Positions 34,400-43,976 of a stretch of DNA of 64,000 nucleotides are shown piece by piece. Origin of the DNA: Sphingomonas sp. JC676 (GTDB lineage: Bacteria; Pseudomonadota; Alphaproteobacteria; Sphingomonadales; Sphingomonadaceae). The stretch spans positions 124,001 to 188,000 of the forward strand of contig NZ_JACTGR010000003.1 in assembly GCF_014489075.1 (NCBI RefSeq), written 5' to 3'. The position numbers were made by a program, and so were the translations under genes. The stretch's first letter is position 1; every line of letters begins with the position of its first letter. A model generated the notes under the pieces. The model did no database searches. It was not told where the DNA came from and was given only the letters and a program-made list of their open reading frames with translations.

Positions 34400-35181
34400 C
34401 GCCGAAGAGCGTTCTGGGATGGTTGTGGCACGATCGCCGGAGCGACGGCTTGCGGCGTGGCCGCGACCGCGGGTGTTGGCGCAGCGGAGGGCTCCGCTTG
34501 CGGCAAGGCCTCGGCATTGCGCTGGTAGCGGATGACCTCGAACCCGAGCGGGTTGATGAATCGGTCCTCCAGGCTCATCGGCTCACCCGAGTAGCGGTAT
34601 CGAATAACCGCCACCCAGGAGCGTGGAGCCGACGCGCTGCCGCCGGCGTCGCGCCGCACCGTGTCGAACCGCACCAGCGCGGAATTGGCGCCCAGCGGCG
34701 ACACGCTCTTGACCCGGGTTTCGATCAGGCTCGAGCGCGGCAGCCGCGCCAGCGGACTGTCGGGGTTGGACGCCTGGACACTCGACACATAGGCGCTGCG
34801 CGCATCGCCTTCCGACCAGAGCGATACCTTGCGATAATTGGCCTGGAGGGCGGACGCGTCGAAGCTCTCGCGTGCGATCACATATTGCACAAGGAAGGAT
34901 TGGGTCAACGCGCTGTTGCCGCTGACCTGCTGCGCATCGAGCGGTTTTAGCGCCTGGACGAACCCGGTCTGCTTGTCGACCAGCAGCGTATAGGGCTGCA
35001 CCGTCTTGAGCGGGGTCAGCAGCAGGAGCGCCATCGCTTCCAGCACGGCGATCGCCGCTGCCGCACCTGCCACAATCCAGGCCGTGCGCCGCGATGCGCG
35101 CAGCATGTCCTGCCGGTCCAATGCCCAGCTTCCGGCCTCCCGGTAATAGGCGTCGAGCGCCTCACGCGACTTGCTTTTCAT
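34396..35181 (-). CDS. virB8: VirB8 inner-membrane assembly factor
   Basis: A 261-residue bitopic protein: a cytoplasmic start (YYREAGSWALDRQDMLRASR), a transmembrane helix (WIVAGAAAAIAVLEAMALLL), then the periplasmic NTF2-like domain (TPLKTVQPYTLLVDKQTGFV, then ESFDASALQANYRKVSLWSE). The C-terminal tail is Pro/Ala-rich. VirB8 scaffolds the channel with VirB9 and VirB10. The ATG at 35181 overlaps the VirB6 stop. Confidence 0.92.
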   Translation of the reverse strand: MKSKSREALDAYYREAGSWALDRQDMLRASRRTAWIVAGAAAAIAVLEAMALLLLTPLKTVQPYTLLVDKQTGFVQALKPLDAQQVSGNSALTQSFLVQYVIARESFDASALQANYRKVSLWSEGDARSAYVSSVQASNPDSPLARLPRSSLIETRVKSVSPLGANSALVRFDTVRRDAGGSASAPRSWVAVIRYRYSGEPMSLEDRFINPLGFEVIRYQRNAEALPQAEPSAAPTPAVAATPQAVAPAIVPQPSQNALRR

Positions 35182-36416
35182 GCGTTTCTGTCCCGTCGCC
35201 CGGCGCTGGCGGATACGCGGCCCTGGGTCCGGCGCCGATAGCTTTGCCCGAGTGGTGTTGGCGTCGCCACCGCAACGTCTCGGGTTGGTCCCTGTCCTAC
35301 GGTACGACCAGGCGCGCCGGCAGAAGCTGTCGAGGCCACCTCACGTCGCTGCGCGCCGGCGACCGCTTCGGCCACCGCGGCTGCGCGCGAATGCTGCTCG
35401 GACGGCTGGCGCTCCGGGCCGCCCACTACAGCCGGTCGCATCGCCTCTTCTGGGCGAAGTTGTGCCACGGGGTCACCGGCTGCCGCACGCCACGCCGCCG
35501 GCAAGCGGAAGGCAATGGCAACCCGCGCCGACATCCCCAACCCTGCGAGTAGCGCCAATGCAAAGGCAAGCGCGACGACGAGTAATTCGGTGTCTGCGCC
35601 GGCAATGGATCGGTCGGCCTGCCGAAGCGCGATCAATTGACCAAGCCAGGGTTCTAGCAGCGCCAGCTCGATACCGAGGAGGATGGTCACGGCAACTGCG
35701 CCGATAATGGCTGCCACAATACCGCGGATCCAGCCTTCGAACAGGCCGCGCGTCCCTTCGAACAGCAAAAAGGCGATGAAGAACGGCCCAAGCGCCAGCA
35801 GGAGGCCGGCAACCAGTCGCACCGACGCAAATCCTGCGATCGTCGCGGTCAGGAACACCAGCCGCGCGGTTCCCAGCCCGGAAGAACCGAAAATGGTGGA
35901 CGGCTCCTGCACAGGCGCCTCGACGGTCACCTGCTGGCCGTTGACGGTGCGCACCGTATCGATCGTGCCGAGCGTGCGCCCGCCTACCCCGAGCCGGTTC
36001 AGTTCTATGAGCGCATTGTCCACCTGCCCAAGCCGCTCGGCAATTCCTCCCTGCGCGCCGGGAAGCCCGGCCGGCGCGCCGATGGTGTCGACAAGTTCGG
36101 CTGGCGCATGGAACACCACGTCATAAGCGAGCGTGCGATAGGCCGCCCAGCTCGTCGCCAGTGCCAGCACGATCCCGATCTTGACCAGCGCGACGACACC
36201 GTCCCGAACCCCCGGCACCTGCCCGAAGAGCATGCGGTACCCGAAGAACGCGATGAACAAAGTCAGCAGGCCGGTCAGCATGAGGGAGAGCGAAGATCCC
36301 GGCGCGGCCAGTGCCTGATAACCACCGCTACCGATCGCCTGCGCCTGGCAGTCGACAAAGCCGAGCACGCTCGGCAGGAACGCGCCGTCGACGATGCCGG
36401 CGCACGTCCCGCTCAT
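35178..36416 (-). CDS. virB6: VirB6 polytopic channel protein
   Basis: A 412-residue protein with about six transmembrane helices, among them LMLTGLLTLFIAFFGYRMLF and RLVAGLLLALGPFFIAFLLF. It also has the conserved FLLFEGTRGLFEGWIRGIVA stretch of VirB6/TrbL proteins. A soluble, Arg/Ala-rich tail of about 90 residues follows. The ATG at 36416 overlaps the VirB4 stop (ATGA). Confidence 0.9.
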   Translation of the reverse strand: MSGTCAGIVDGAFLPSVLGFVDCQAQAIGSGGYQALAAPGSSLSLMLTGLLTLFIAFFGYRMLFGQVPGVRDGVVALVKIGIVLALATSWAAYRTLAYDVVFHAPAELVDTIGAPAGLPGAQGGIAERLGQVDNALIELNRLGVGGRTLGTIDTVRTVNGQQVTVEAPVQEPSTIFGSSGLGTARLVFLTATIAGFASVRLVAGLLLALGPFFIAFLLFEGTRGLFEGWIRGIVAAIIGAVAVTILLGIELALLEPWLGQLIALRQADRSIAGADTELLVVALAFALALLAGLGMSARVAIAFRLPAAWRAAAGDPVAQLRPEEAMRPAVVGGPERQPSEQHSRAAAVAEAVAGAQRREVASTASAGAPGRTVGQGPTRDVAVATPTPLGQSYRRRTQGRVSASAGRRDRNA

Positions 36417-38767
36417 GCGACCTCCAGCAGGCGCGGCAGCCACGCGGCCGGATCGTCGCCGCTCGTCACGCGGATCTCGTCGAGCAGACGCACCGTGCGC
36501 TCGCGGCCCGACAGGATGGTGAGCAGGTCGCGCTCCCCGCTCAAATTGAGGCGCGCTACGACGCTCTCATTGCCATGCTTGATCAGGAAGCAATGGGCAT
36601 TGTCCGGCAGCGTGCGCACCAGCTCATACTCGTGCGCTGTCAGCCCGAAGCCTTCGATATAATCCGCGGAGCGTGCCTTGGGATTGGCCATGAAGATCTG
36701 CGTCGCCGCCTGCTCGATGATAGCGCTGGCGATCCGGCTCTCCAGCGCATCCTGCGCGCTCTGCGTGGCGAAGCCGACGATTCCGTTCCTCTTACGGATC
36801 GTCTTCTCCCAGTCCTTGATCCGTCGCACGAACACATCGTCGTCGAGGGCCTTCCAGCCCTCGTCAACCACGATGATGGCTGCGGTTCCGTCCAGACGCT
36901 CCTCAACGCGGTGGAACAGATACATCATCGCCGGGGTGCGCAGTGCCGGATCGTCAAGGATCTGGGTCATGTCGAACCCGACCGTCTCGGCTACCAGGTC
37001 GGTCTCGTCGCGGGCATTGTCGAAAAGCCAGGCGCGTTCGCCCTCACCCCACCAGGGCCGCAGCCGGGCCCATAGGTCTGCCTCATGGGGACGGTGCCCG
37101 CCGCGGAACAATTCGGCGAGGTGGCGCAGCCGCCGATGTTCCGGTGGCTGATCGAAATTGGCGTCGACTGCGTCCTTGATCCGCGCCGTTTCCTCAATGT
37201 CGGCACCGCCGGCGAGCAAAGCGACCCAGTCGATCAGGAACTGGCGGTTGGCGGGCGTGTCGTCGATCTGCAGCGGGTTGAGGCCCGAAGGCGTGCCCGG
37301 ACGCAGCAGGTCATACCGTCCACCAATCGCGCGCAGGAACAGTTCGGCGCCGCGATCCTTGTCGAAGAAGATGATCCGGGGCGCGAATTTGCGCGCCTGG
37401 GCGAGCAGGAAGTTGAGCACGACCGTCTTGCCCGAGCCCGACGGCCCGATCACGGTAAAGTTGCCGAGGTCGCCCTGGTGGAAGTTGAAATAATAAGGGC
37501 CCGCCGCTGTCGTCTCGAGCAGGGTCACCGCCTCGCCCCAGTGATTGCCGTCGGCCTTGCCCTGAGGAAGGTTGTGGCCGCTGGCGAAGCCCGCAAAATT
37601 GCTCGTCGAGAGCAGCCCGCGCCGCGCGATATATTTGGAGTTGCCGGGAAACTGCGCCCAGAACGCGGGCTCGAGCGCGATCTCCTCACGTACCGCGATG
37701 ATCCCCATGTCCGCCAGCGCCGCTTGCACCTCGGCGACGCCTTCGTCGACCTGCGCCGGCGCATCCCCGCGCACCGCGACCGTCATGTGATGCTCGCCGA
37801 ACCCCGCGCGGCCGGCGGCGACATCGTCCTTGGCATTGGAAAGATCGGCGCGAAGGCTGACCGCCTCGTCCTCCGCGGAGCGCATGCGGCGGAGCGCGAG
37901 ATTCATCTTCGAGAGCGCCGCCTGGCGATCGACGAAGCCGAAGCTCTGCGAGATCACCAGCTCGAACGGCAGCCGCAGCAGCTCGTCGAGCATGCCGGGC
38001 GCGCTCTGCCCCGGATAATCCTTGATCGAGATGAGACCGAGAAAGCTGCGCGGCACCGCGCCCGCGGCCCCGAGTTCGACCGTCTCCTGCCCGAAGCTCA
38101 CGCGCCGATAGGGGAGATAGGCGCCCAGGTCCTGCATCGGCAGCAGTACAGGGCGCATCTCGCCATTGTAGAGCGACGACAGGAATTCGAGCGGCTCGGA
38201 GCACGGCCCCTGTGCGGTCTGATAGGTGCCGAGCAGGCGCGGTTCGTAGCTGCCCAGCGCCGCCAGCAACGCATCGCGCGCGGCGTCGAGCTGGCGCAGC
38301 TCGTTGGCGATATTCGCTTCCGCCCGAGTGCCGCGCAGCCGATCGAACAGGCCGATCCGTCCCTGGAGCGGACGGCGGGCCAGCGTCAGGAACAGATCAT
38401 TGACATAGAGCCGCTTGCTCGCGAGCCGTGCCCGCCACGCCGCATCGAGCCGTCCGGAGAATTCGTCCGGAAACTCGGCGGTCAGTTCCGCATCGACGCG
38501 ACGCCGCACGACATGGTGATAGACCGCAAAGCGCGACGACCCGATCGACTGCAGCATCGCGTCGCGCAGGCGCTTGCGATAGTTGATCTCCTCGGTGTCG
38601 GCGGTCTCGAACAGCAGCCCGCGCAGATGAATCACCTGGAGCAGCAGCCCGTCGCGCGTCTCGATCGTATGATCGTCGACATGGCGCGCGTACGGGAGGT
38701 GTCGCCCAGCCGGCGCCTCCCGTTCGATCACCCTGGGGTCCCGCGTCAGGGGCGGTAGGAGTTGCAT
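36413..38767 (-). CDS. virB4: VirB4 ATPase
   Basis: A 784-residue protein. The N-terminal CagE/TrbE/VirB domain is followed by an ATPase core with Walker A GNFTVIGPSGSGKTVVLNFL and Walker B AAIIVVDEGWKALDD. The C-terminal motifs are RKRNGIVGFATQSAQDAL and AATQIFMANPKA. It drives pilus biogenesis and transfer. Length is usual for VirB4. It overlaps VirB3 by 22 bases. Confidence 0.95.
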   Translation of the reverse strand: MQLLPPLTRDPRVIEREAPAGRHLPYARHVDDHTIETRDGLLLQVIHLRGLLFETADTEEINYRKRLRDAMLQSIGSSRFAVYHHVVRRRVDAELTAEFPDEFSGRLDAAWRARLASKRLYVNDLFLTLARRPLQGRIGLFDRLRGTRAEANIANELRQLDAARDALLAALGSYEPRLLGTYQTAQGPCSEPLEFLSSLYNGEMRPVLLPMQDLGAYLPYRRVSFGQETVELGAAGAVPRSFLGLISIKDYPGQSAPGMLDELLRLPFELVISQSFGFVDRQAALSKMNLALRRMRSAEDEAVSLRADLSNAKDDVAAGRAGFGEHHMTVAVRGDAPAQVDEGVAEVQAALADMGIIAVREEIALEPAFWAQFPGNSKYIARRGLLSTSNFAGFASGHNLPQGKADGNHWGEAVTLLETTAAGPYYFNFHQGDLGNFTVIGPSGSGKTVVLNFLLAQARKFAPRIIFFDKDRGAELFLRAIGGRYDLLRPGTPSGLNPLQIDDTPANRQFLIDWVALLAGGADIEETARIKDAVDANFDQPPEHRRLRHLAELFRGGHRPHEADLWARLRPWWGEGERAWLFDNARDETDLVAETVGFDMTQILDDPALRTPAMMYLFHRVEERLDGTAAIIVVDEGWKALDDDVFVRRIKDWEKTIRKRNGIVGFATQSAQDALESRIASAIIEQAATQIFMANPKARSADYIEGFGLTAHEYELVRTLPDNAHCFLIKHGNESVVARLNLSGERDLLTILSGRERTVRLLDEIRVTSGDDPAAWLPRLLEVA

Positions 38768-39030
38768 CGCCAGATCGCGTAGTTACGCACGCGCGGGCAG
38801 CGGCCGATACGCACGAGCCACAGGTCGAAGAAGCGCGGCTCGCGCAGGCACAGCACTACGCCGACCACATGTATGGCGAGCGCAATCGCTACCACCCAAG
38901 CCGATTTGAAAATCAGGAACAGCTCGGTCGCCACCACCGCATTGGCGATGAAATAGCTGTAGGTGACACCGGCAAACATCTGCGGTCGCGTTAGGGCGAC
39001 GAAGAGCTGGTCGCGCTCCAAGCCGTTCAC
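38746..39030 (-). CDS. virB3: VirB3 inner-membrane protein
   Basis: A 94-residue protein from a GTG start, one base after the VirB2 stop. Motifs are DQLFVALTRPQMFAGVTYSY, two hydrophobic helices (IANAVVATELFLIF, AIALAIHVVGVVLCL) and the conserved REPRFFDLWLVR. This matches the short VirB3/TrbD family, which partners VirB4. Confidence 0.9.
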   Translation of the reverse strand: MNGLERDQLFVALTRPQMFAGVTYSYFIANAVVATELFLIFKSAWVVAIALAIHVVGVVLCLREPRFFDLWLVRIGRCPRVRNYAIWRCNSYRP

Positions 39031-39031
39031 G

Positions 39032-39361
39032 TCACTGGCTCATTTGCGCGGTAGACTTGATGCCCCCAACGATGCTCGCCGCGCCGAACAGGATGAAACA
39101 GCCCAAGATCACAGTCGCGCCATAGCGCCAGTTGATCCGGCCGGTGAGCATCAGCAGCCCGACGGCCGCCACCGCGATTACCGCAACGACCGTAGCGACA
39201 GTGCCGAGCAGCGTTCCCTCAAGCCAATGCATGGCGGAAATGAGAACCCCTGAGCCTTGCGGATCCGCGGAAATATCCTGCGCGATGGCAGAGTTGACCC
39301 AGCTCAGCGCAGCAACAATTGCTCCACCGGCGAACCGGCCCCGATTATCAACTTTTATCAC
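39032..39361 (-). CDS. virB2: VirB2 pilin
   Basis: About 109 residues from a GTG at 39361 that has AGAGGGG just upstream; the frame stays open to 39415. A signal-like segment (GGAIVAALSWVNSAIAQ) precedes the two pilin helices LGTVATVVAVIAVAAVGLLM and RYGATVILGCFILFGAASIV. It heads the T4SS operon and starts 34 bases after the immunity candidate's stop, so the RHS genes and the T4SS probably share a transcript. Confidence 0.88.
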   Translation of the reverse strand: MIKVDNRGRFAGGAIVAALSWVNSAIAQDISADPQGSGVLISAMHWLEGTLLGTVATVVAVIAVAAVGLLMLTGRINWRYGATVILGCFILFGAASIVGGIKSTAQMSQ

Positions 39362-39395
39362 TTGGCCCCTCTGAAAATGGTCCCGAAATTCGCCA

Positions 39396-39746
39396 TCAAC
39401 TTTTGCTAGTCTCAAGTAATCTGGTTATTCCAAGTAAGACCAACCCTTCGACGATGATCACGGGCGCAAAGGCCGCGGCCATTTTAAATTCGCGTGGCAT
39501 CGGAACTGAAAATATCAAAATCATATGCACTACGAGAAAAATGAACAATAAAAACCAAAACGAAATCTTAGTTCTTAGTTCCCATTTCATATTTATTACA
39601 ACATTAATTGTCCCAACTACAAAACAAATCAACAGGGATCGCTCCAAGGTGAAAAAAAATGATGAAACGATAAAAGAACCCAGCGTGACAATTATGTCTG
39701 ACAGAAAAATCCCGTTATAATTCTTTCTAAAGAGTGCAGAAAACAT
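39396..39746 (-). CDS. Candidate RHS immunity protein, four-helix membrane protein
   Basis: A 116-residue protein from the ATG at 39746 with a textbook AAGGAGG eight bases upstream, starting four bases after the RHS toxin stop. It has about four transmembrane helices: IIVTLGSFIVSSFFFTL, LLICFVVGTINVVINM, FWFLLFIFLVVHMILIF and AAFAPVIIVEGLVLLGI. Base composition is clearly AT-richer than the surrounding T4SS genes, as is common for recently exchanged toxin-immunity cassettes. I do not recognise a family. The position right after a polymorphic toxin and the membrane location suggest protection against a membrane-acting toxin tip. Confidence 0.7.
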   Translation of the reverse strand: MFSALFRKNYNGIFLSDIIVTLGSFIVSSFFFTLERSLLICFVVGTINVVINMKWELRTKISFWFLLFIFLVVHMILIFSVPMPREFKMAAAFAPVIIVEGLVLLGITRLLETSKS

Positions 39747-39750
39747 CACG

Positions 39751-42700
39751 TCATCCTCCTTGTACGCACTTACTATAGGCGTCCGCAGTCTTCGCGACAT
39801 CATATACAGTAGACCCCGCGAGAGCAACGGTTCCGAGGCGTTTCGCGGCAGCTACGCCAAGCCCCTCTCCGACGGCTCCCTGCTTTCCGGCATAGGCTAA
39901 CCCTGCTCCAGCAAGATCTTTGTCCATTGCCCCAGCGACCATTCCTGTGGCGCCTATTGCCATGCCGCCAAGCGCCTTTGCCACCCTGGTGACCGGAAAC
40001 AATTCCAAGGCCCAGCCCGCTGTATCCAAAAGAAGTCCTGTCTTGTTTTGCCAAAGCGCAGAGCCAAGACAACCCAACCTAGACTTCTTTTTCGACTCCA
40101 CCTTATCCGGTTTAAGTGTGATCTCGCAACTCTTGTCCCCCTCCTTACATTCGAACTCAGGGACCGTTTGTCCGCCGCCAGGTTCAATTGGCCGGTCACC
40201 TCTTCCGATGGCACCGGCGCTTTGACCTTGCAGGGTCTCTCCGATGGGATCAAACAAGTTGTGCCATCCACAAACTCTTGGCCCATCCCCCATTGTTCCG
40301 CACGAAAACACTAACTTCAAGCCTCGCGGATCGGTGTTGTTGACCGGATCTCCGCCAACATATCCGTACATATTCATCCCATCGCCATATCCGATGGGAT
40401 CGGTCTGCATGAACCGACCCAAGGTCGGCGAGTAGATGCGGGCCTTGTAATAATACATGCCGAGCTCGGGAATCCATGCTTGGCCGGTATATTGGAACCG
40501 CCCGATATTTGTGCTCGCCGGTATGCCATATTCGTCATAGCGGTTGATCCCGCCCGATACGACATTGCCCGAGCTGTCGGTTACCGCCACGACCGATCCG
40601 CGCTCGTCGCCATGCAGCCAGCGCCGGTCGCCGGTCCCCGCGCCTTCGTACCATACTACCGGTTCGTCGGTGCCGGGACCATAGACGTAGCGACGCAGGA
40701 TCGTGCCCGTGGGTGCGCTTATCTCGGTCACGATCTTGTCGCCGACCGGATCGAACCGCGTATCCACGCCGGAGGTGCTGTAAACCTGAAGCAAGCGCCC
40801 AAGCGGGTCATAGGCCAGCAGGTTACCTGCGCCGTTGGTCATGCGGTTTTCGCTCGTATAGATGTACGAACTGGCGCCCGAACTGGTCAGGTTGCCGCGC
40901 GCATCATAGCCCAAGCTCGTCGAACCCGCCGTTGTCAGCTGATTTAGCCCGTTGGGTGTATAGCTGCGATCGATATTGTAGTGACCGTTCCAGGCATAGA
41001 CGTCGTTCGAGTGCGTCACGCTCGCGATCTGTCCCGCCGGATTATAGGTAAACCCGTTGGTGAAGTCATAGCTCGAGCCAGCCAGATCCTGCGTGAGCGA
41101 CTCCAACCGCGAGATCCAATCATAGCTGTAGCTCGTCACTGTACCATTGCCACGAGTCACGCTCGTCCGGCGACCCAGATAGTCATAGGCGTAGGTCGCC
41201 AGCACGCCTACGCCCGAAGTCGCGCCATTCTCCCGGATCGCCGTCACCTCGCCGGTAACGAGATAATCATACGCAACATATAGACCATCGCTCCAGGTCA
41301 GGCGCGTCTGCCGCCCGGCGAGATCGTACTGCATCGTCTTCGATGCGTGATAATCGGCTTCGGTGACCACGCGACCAAGTGCATCATAGGTAAAGGAGGT
41401 CGAGACGCCGAGCGCGTTTGTTGCCAAAGACAGTCGACCGAGAAGATCATAGGCATAGGTGATGTCGTAATCGTAATAAACTCCCGTGGCTGGTACGTCC
41501 TTGAACGTCACCCGATTGAGCGCGTCATAGGTGAGCGCGATCGTGTTGCCGTCGCGGAGCCGCTGACTAGTAACGTTATTGTTCGCCGGGCCATAAACAA
41601 GTTCTTCATAATCGGTGCTCGAGCTTGCGAGTGCGCCCTTGGTTGTGACGGGATAGCGTGTTTTTGATAGGCGATCGAACACGTCATATTCGTAAGTGGT
41701 CATGTTGTTCTCGGCATCGGTCACGGTCGCGAGCTTGCCGTTGGTCGTATAGGTACCGGTTACCTCGTCCGAGACTTGACCGGTCACGCCATAGGCCGTC
41801 TGCACCTTGGTGACTTGATCGGCGATGCTGTAGCTGTTTCGCGTGATCCGATCCGGCCCCGCCGCCCCCGCGGTCGTCTGCGTGCAGGCGTCGGGCTGCG
41901 AGGACCAGCTCGCGCTGTTCATCCGCACCGCGGTGCAGTCGAGCCGGCCGTCGCCGTCATAGCTATATTGCGTCACCTGAAAGGTGCCGCCGCCCGCTGT
42001 CAGCACTTCCTTCGTCTTGTGATCGACGCCGTCATAGCTGGTCGCCAGTTGCTGCATGGTCGAGAATCCGGCCCAGTCTGCATCGCTCTGGCTGTTGACA
42101 AAGCCGACCTCGCTCAGGGTCACGCGTCCCTTGTCGTCGCGGGTCAACTTCTGCGCACGCGGCTTGAGCGATCCGGCTCCATCCGGATCGGGACTGGTGA
42201 CGCCGACCAGCTCCCGATCGGCGTTGTAGCGGTAGCGCGTGGTATCGGCCATCCCCGACAGAGGCCCATCAACGGTCAGGGTATCGCCAAAGTCGTCATA
42301 GGCTATCGTGGTCGTGGCGGTCAGCGAGCCATCTCCGGCACCGCTGGTGGTAGTCGTCGGAAGGCCGTTGGTGTTGTAACCGATGGTGGTCTTGACCTCG
42401 TCCGCCGTGCCCACGCACGATGCCGTCGTCCGACACATAGACGTGCCGCTGAGAAGCTGCACGCCATTGACGGCCGTATAGCTGTAGGTCGTAGTCGGCC
42501 GCACGCCGCCTACGGCGGGCGCCGCGACGGTCGTCAGCGTTCCGGTGGTCGTGTTGTAGCTATAGTCGGTCTGGTTGCCCCTGGCGTCCTTGGTCCAGTT
42601 GGGCTGATTGCATTTCGCAACGCTGGTGCACGACGTATCATAATCGGCGGTGGTTACGATGTCCCCGGCGCTCAGACCGGTCTTTGCCACCGCGCGCGTC

Positions 42701-43917
42701 TCGGTCACGTTGCCGCGCGCGTCGTAGCTATATTGCGTATAGTTACCCTCGGGCGCCGTAACCTTGGTGACGCGGCCGGACGCATCATAATCCGACTGCG
42801 TCGTGCGCAGTAGCGGATCCTTCGCCGACCTCATTCGCTGCGAAGCGATTTCGAACACATAGACGGTCGGATGGCCGAGCGGATCCGTGACCGTCGTCGT
42901 TCGAAACCCGCCGCCGTCCGAATAGGTATAGGTCGTCGTGCCCACGGCATTGGTGACGGTGAACACGCGGCCCGACCCGTCATAGGTGATCGTCACGTCC
43001 TCGCCGGTGCTGCCGGGGCGGGTAATGCCGGCCAGACCCGGCACGGCATTTCGATAGGTGGTGGTGCGCCCCATCGGGTCAGTGATCGTGATCCCGCTGG
43101 ACGTGCTGCCGAACGTCATCGTGCGCGGCGTGGAGCCGGCTATGAGCGTGTTCTTCAGCTGAACGCCGACGGCCTGGCCCCAGATGTTGAAGTTCGGAAA
43201 CTCACCCTCGGACTCGTTGACCGGGTCGATCTCGTTATACAGGAACCGTATCTGGTAGCCGCCCTTGCTGGTGGCCGTGCCGGCCCGGTAAGCGTTGCCA
43301 CGCTGCAGGCAGACGAAGTGATCGGAGAGCTCCTTGTAGCTGACGCAATAATTGAGCACGTCATAGGTGTAGGTGAAGGACGCGCCCGACGGGCTCGTCA
43401 GATCGGTGACGAGGGCAACCGCCGTTTGATAGGGATAGGCGCCCTGCTTCGCCTTGTCGAAATGGACGACCGTGCCATCTCGCGCGGTGTAGGTGTATTG
43501 CGTGCCGCTCAGGGTCAGTGACGCGCCGTTGCCCTCGGTAGGCGTATAGGTCGTCCCCGAGACCGTGAAACGGTCCGAGCGGCCGCCGATGGCGACAATC
43601 GCTGTGCCGGCGCTGTCGTAGAGCGAGGCCCAGACGCTATCGCCAAAATAAGCGCTGCCGCGTTGCATCTTCCGATAGTTGATGCCCAAAACCTCATCGC
43701 TGCCCGCACTCAGTGACGGGCCATCAAAGTTCATCTTGCCGAGGAACAGATCGACGCCGTTTCCGTCGATCGACTGGCGTACCGGCGGCCCGCCCTGCGC
43801 AGAGGCACTCTGCGCCGTTATCGACAGCAGCGAGGCGGAAACGAGCAGCGAACGCGCGAGCAATTTGGCAACGGTCTTCCCGCCGCCGGGGCGCAGCGCC
43901 CTGACGTTATTCAGCAT
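39751..43917 (-). CDS. RHS-repeat polymorphic toxin with variable C-terminal domain
   Basis: A 1388-residue protein. It has an N-terminal signal peptide (LLARSLLVSASLLSITAQSA, cut near SASAQ), then more than twenty YD/RHS repeats such as TYTYDVLN, YSYDARGNVTET and FTYDALGRVVTEADYHA. The RHS core is RFMQTDPIGYGDGMNMYGYV, then GGDPVNNTDPRG. After the core comes a 189-residue tail unlike the rest. Its last 100 residues are Gly/Ala-rich and hydrophobic (ALGGMAIGATGMVAGAMDKD, then LGVAAAKRLGTVALAGSTVY), suggesting a membrane-inserting effector. The RHS shell normally wraps its toxic tip. The export route is unclear: a Sec signal is present and a T4SS operon follows directly. Confidence 0.88.
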   Translation of the reverse strand: MLNNVRALRPGGGKTVAKLLARSLLVSASLLSITAQSASAQGGPPVRQSIDGNGVDLFLGKMNFDGPSLSAGSDEVLGINYRKMQRGSAYFGDSVWASLYDSAGTAIVAIGGRSDRFTVSGTTYTPTEGNGASLTLSGTQYTYTARDGTVVHFDKAKQGAYPYQTAVALVTDLTSPSGASFTYTYDVLNYCVSYKELSDHFVCLQRGNAYRAGTATSKGGYQIRFLYNEIDPVNESEGEFPNFNIWGQAVGVQLKNTLIAGSTPRTMTFGSTSSGITITDPMGRTTTYRNAVPGLAGITRPGSTGEDVTITYDGSGRVFTVTNAVGTTTYTYSDGGGFRTTTVTDPLGHPTVYVFEIASQRMRSAKDPLLRTTQSDYDASGRVTKVTAPEGNYTQYSYDARGNVTETRAVAKTGLSAGDIVTTADYDTSCTSVAKCNQPNWTKDARGNQTDYSYNTTTGTLTTVAAPAVGGVRPTTTYSYTAVNGVQLLSGTSMCRTTASCVGTADEVKTTIGYNTNGLPTTTTSGAGDGSLTATTTIAYDDFGDTLTVDGPLSGMADTTRYRYNADRELVGVTSPDPDGAGSLKPRAQKLTRDDKGRVTLSEVGFVNSQSDADWAGFSTMQQLATSYDGVDHKTKEVLTAGGGTFQVTQYSYDGDGRLDCTAVRMNSASWSSQPDACTQTTAGAAGPDRITRNSYSIADQVTKVQTAYGVTGQVSDEVTGTYTTNGKLATVTDAENNMTTYEYDVFDRLSKTRYPVTTKGALASSSTDYEELVYGPANNNVTSQRLRDGNTIALTYDALNRVTFKDVPATGVYYDYDITYAYDLLGRLSLATNALGVSTSFTYDALGRVVTEADYHASKTMQYDLAGRQTRLTWSDGLYVAYDYLVTGEVTAIRENGATSGVGVLATYAYDYLGRRTSVTRGNGTVTSYSYDWISRLESLTQDLAGSSYDFTNGFTYNPAGQIASVTHSNDVYAWNGHYNIDRSYTPNGLNQLTTAGSTSLGYDARGNLTSSGASSYIYTSENRMTNGAGNLLAYDPLGRLLQVYSTSGVDTRFDPVGDKIVTEISAPTGTILRRYVYGPGTDEPVVWYEGAGTGDRRWLHGDERGSVVAVTDSSGNVVSGGINRYDEYGIPASTNIGRFQYTGQAWIPELGMYYYKARIYSPTLGRFMQTDPIGYGDGMNMYGYVGGDPVNNTDPRGLKLVFSCGTMGDGPRVCGWHNLFDPIGETLQGQSAGAIGRGDRPIEPGGGQTVPEFECKEGDKSCEITLKPDKVESKKKSRLGCLGSALWQNKTGLLLDTAGWALELFPVTRVAKALGGMAIGATGMVAGAMDKDLAGAGLAYAGKQGAVGEGLGVAAAKRLGTVALAGSTVYDVAKTADAYSKCVQGG

Positions 43918-43976
43918 TATCGGTTCTCCGAACCTAGATGGTCAGCAAGCCTGGATTATGAGAAAGAATCAGGGTC

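Noticed and set aside
41776..42813. A 345-codon rightward open frame inside the RHS gene
   Set aside because: It is antisense to the YD-repeat region; the repetitive template produces a repetitive, meaningless product.
39751..43917. Repetitive DNA here as a possible CRISPR or tandem-repeat array
   Set aside because: The repeats are diverged YD codons of a single protein, not identical repeats with spacers. No CRISPR array is seen anywhere in the window.
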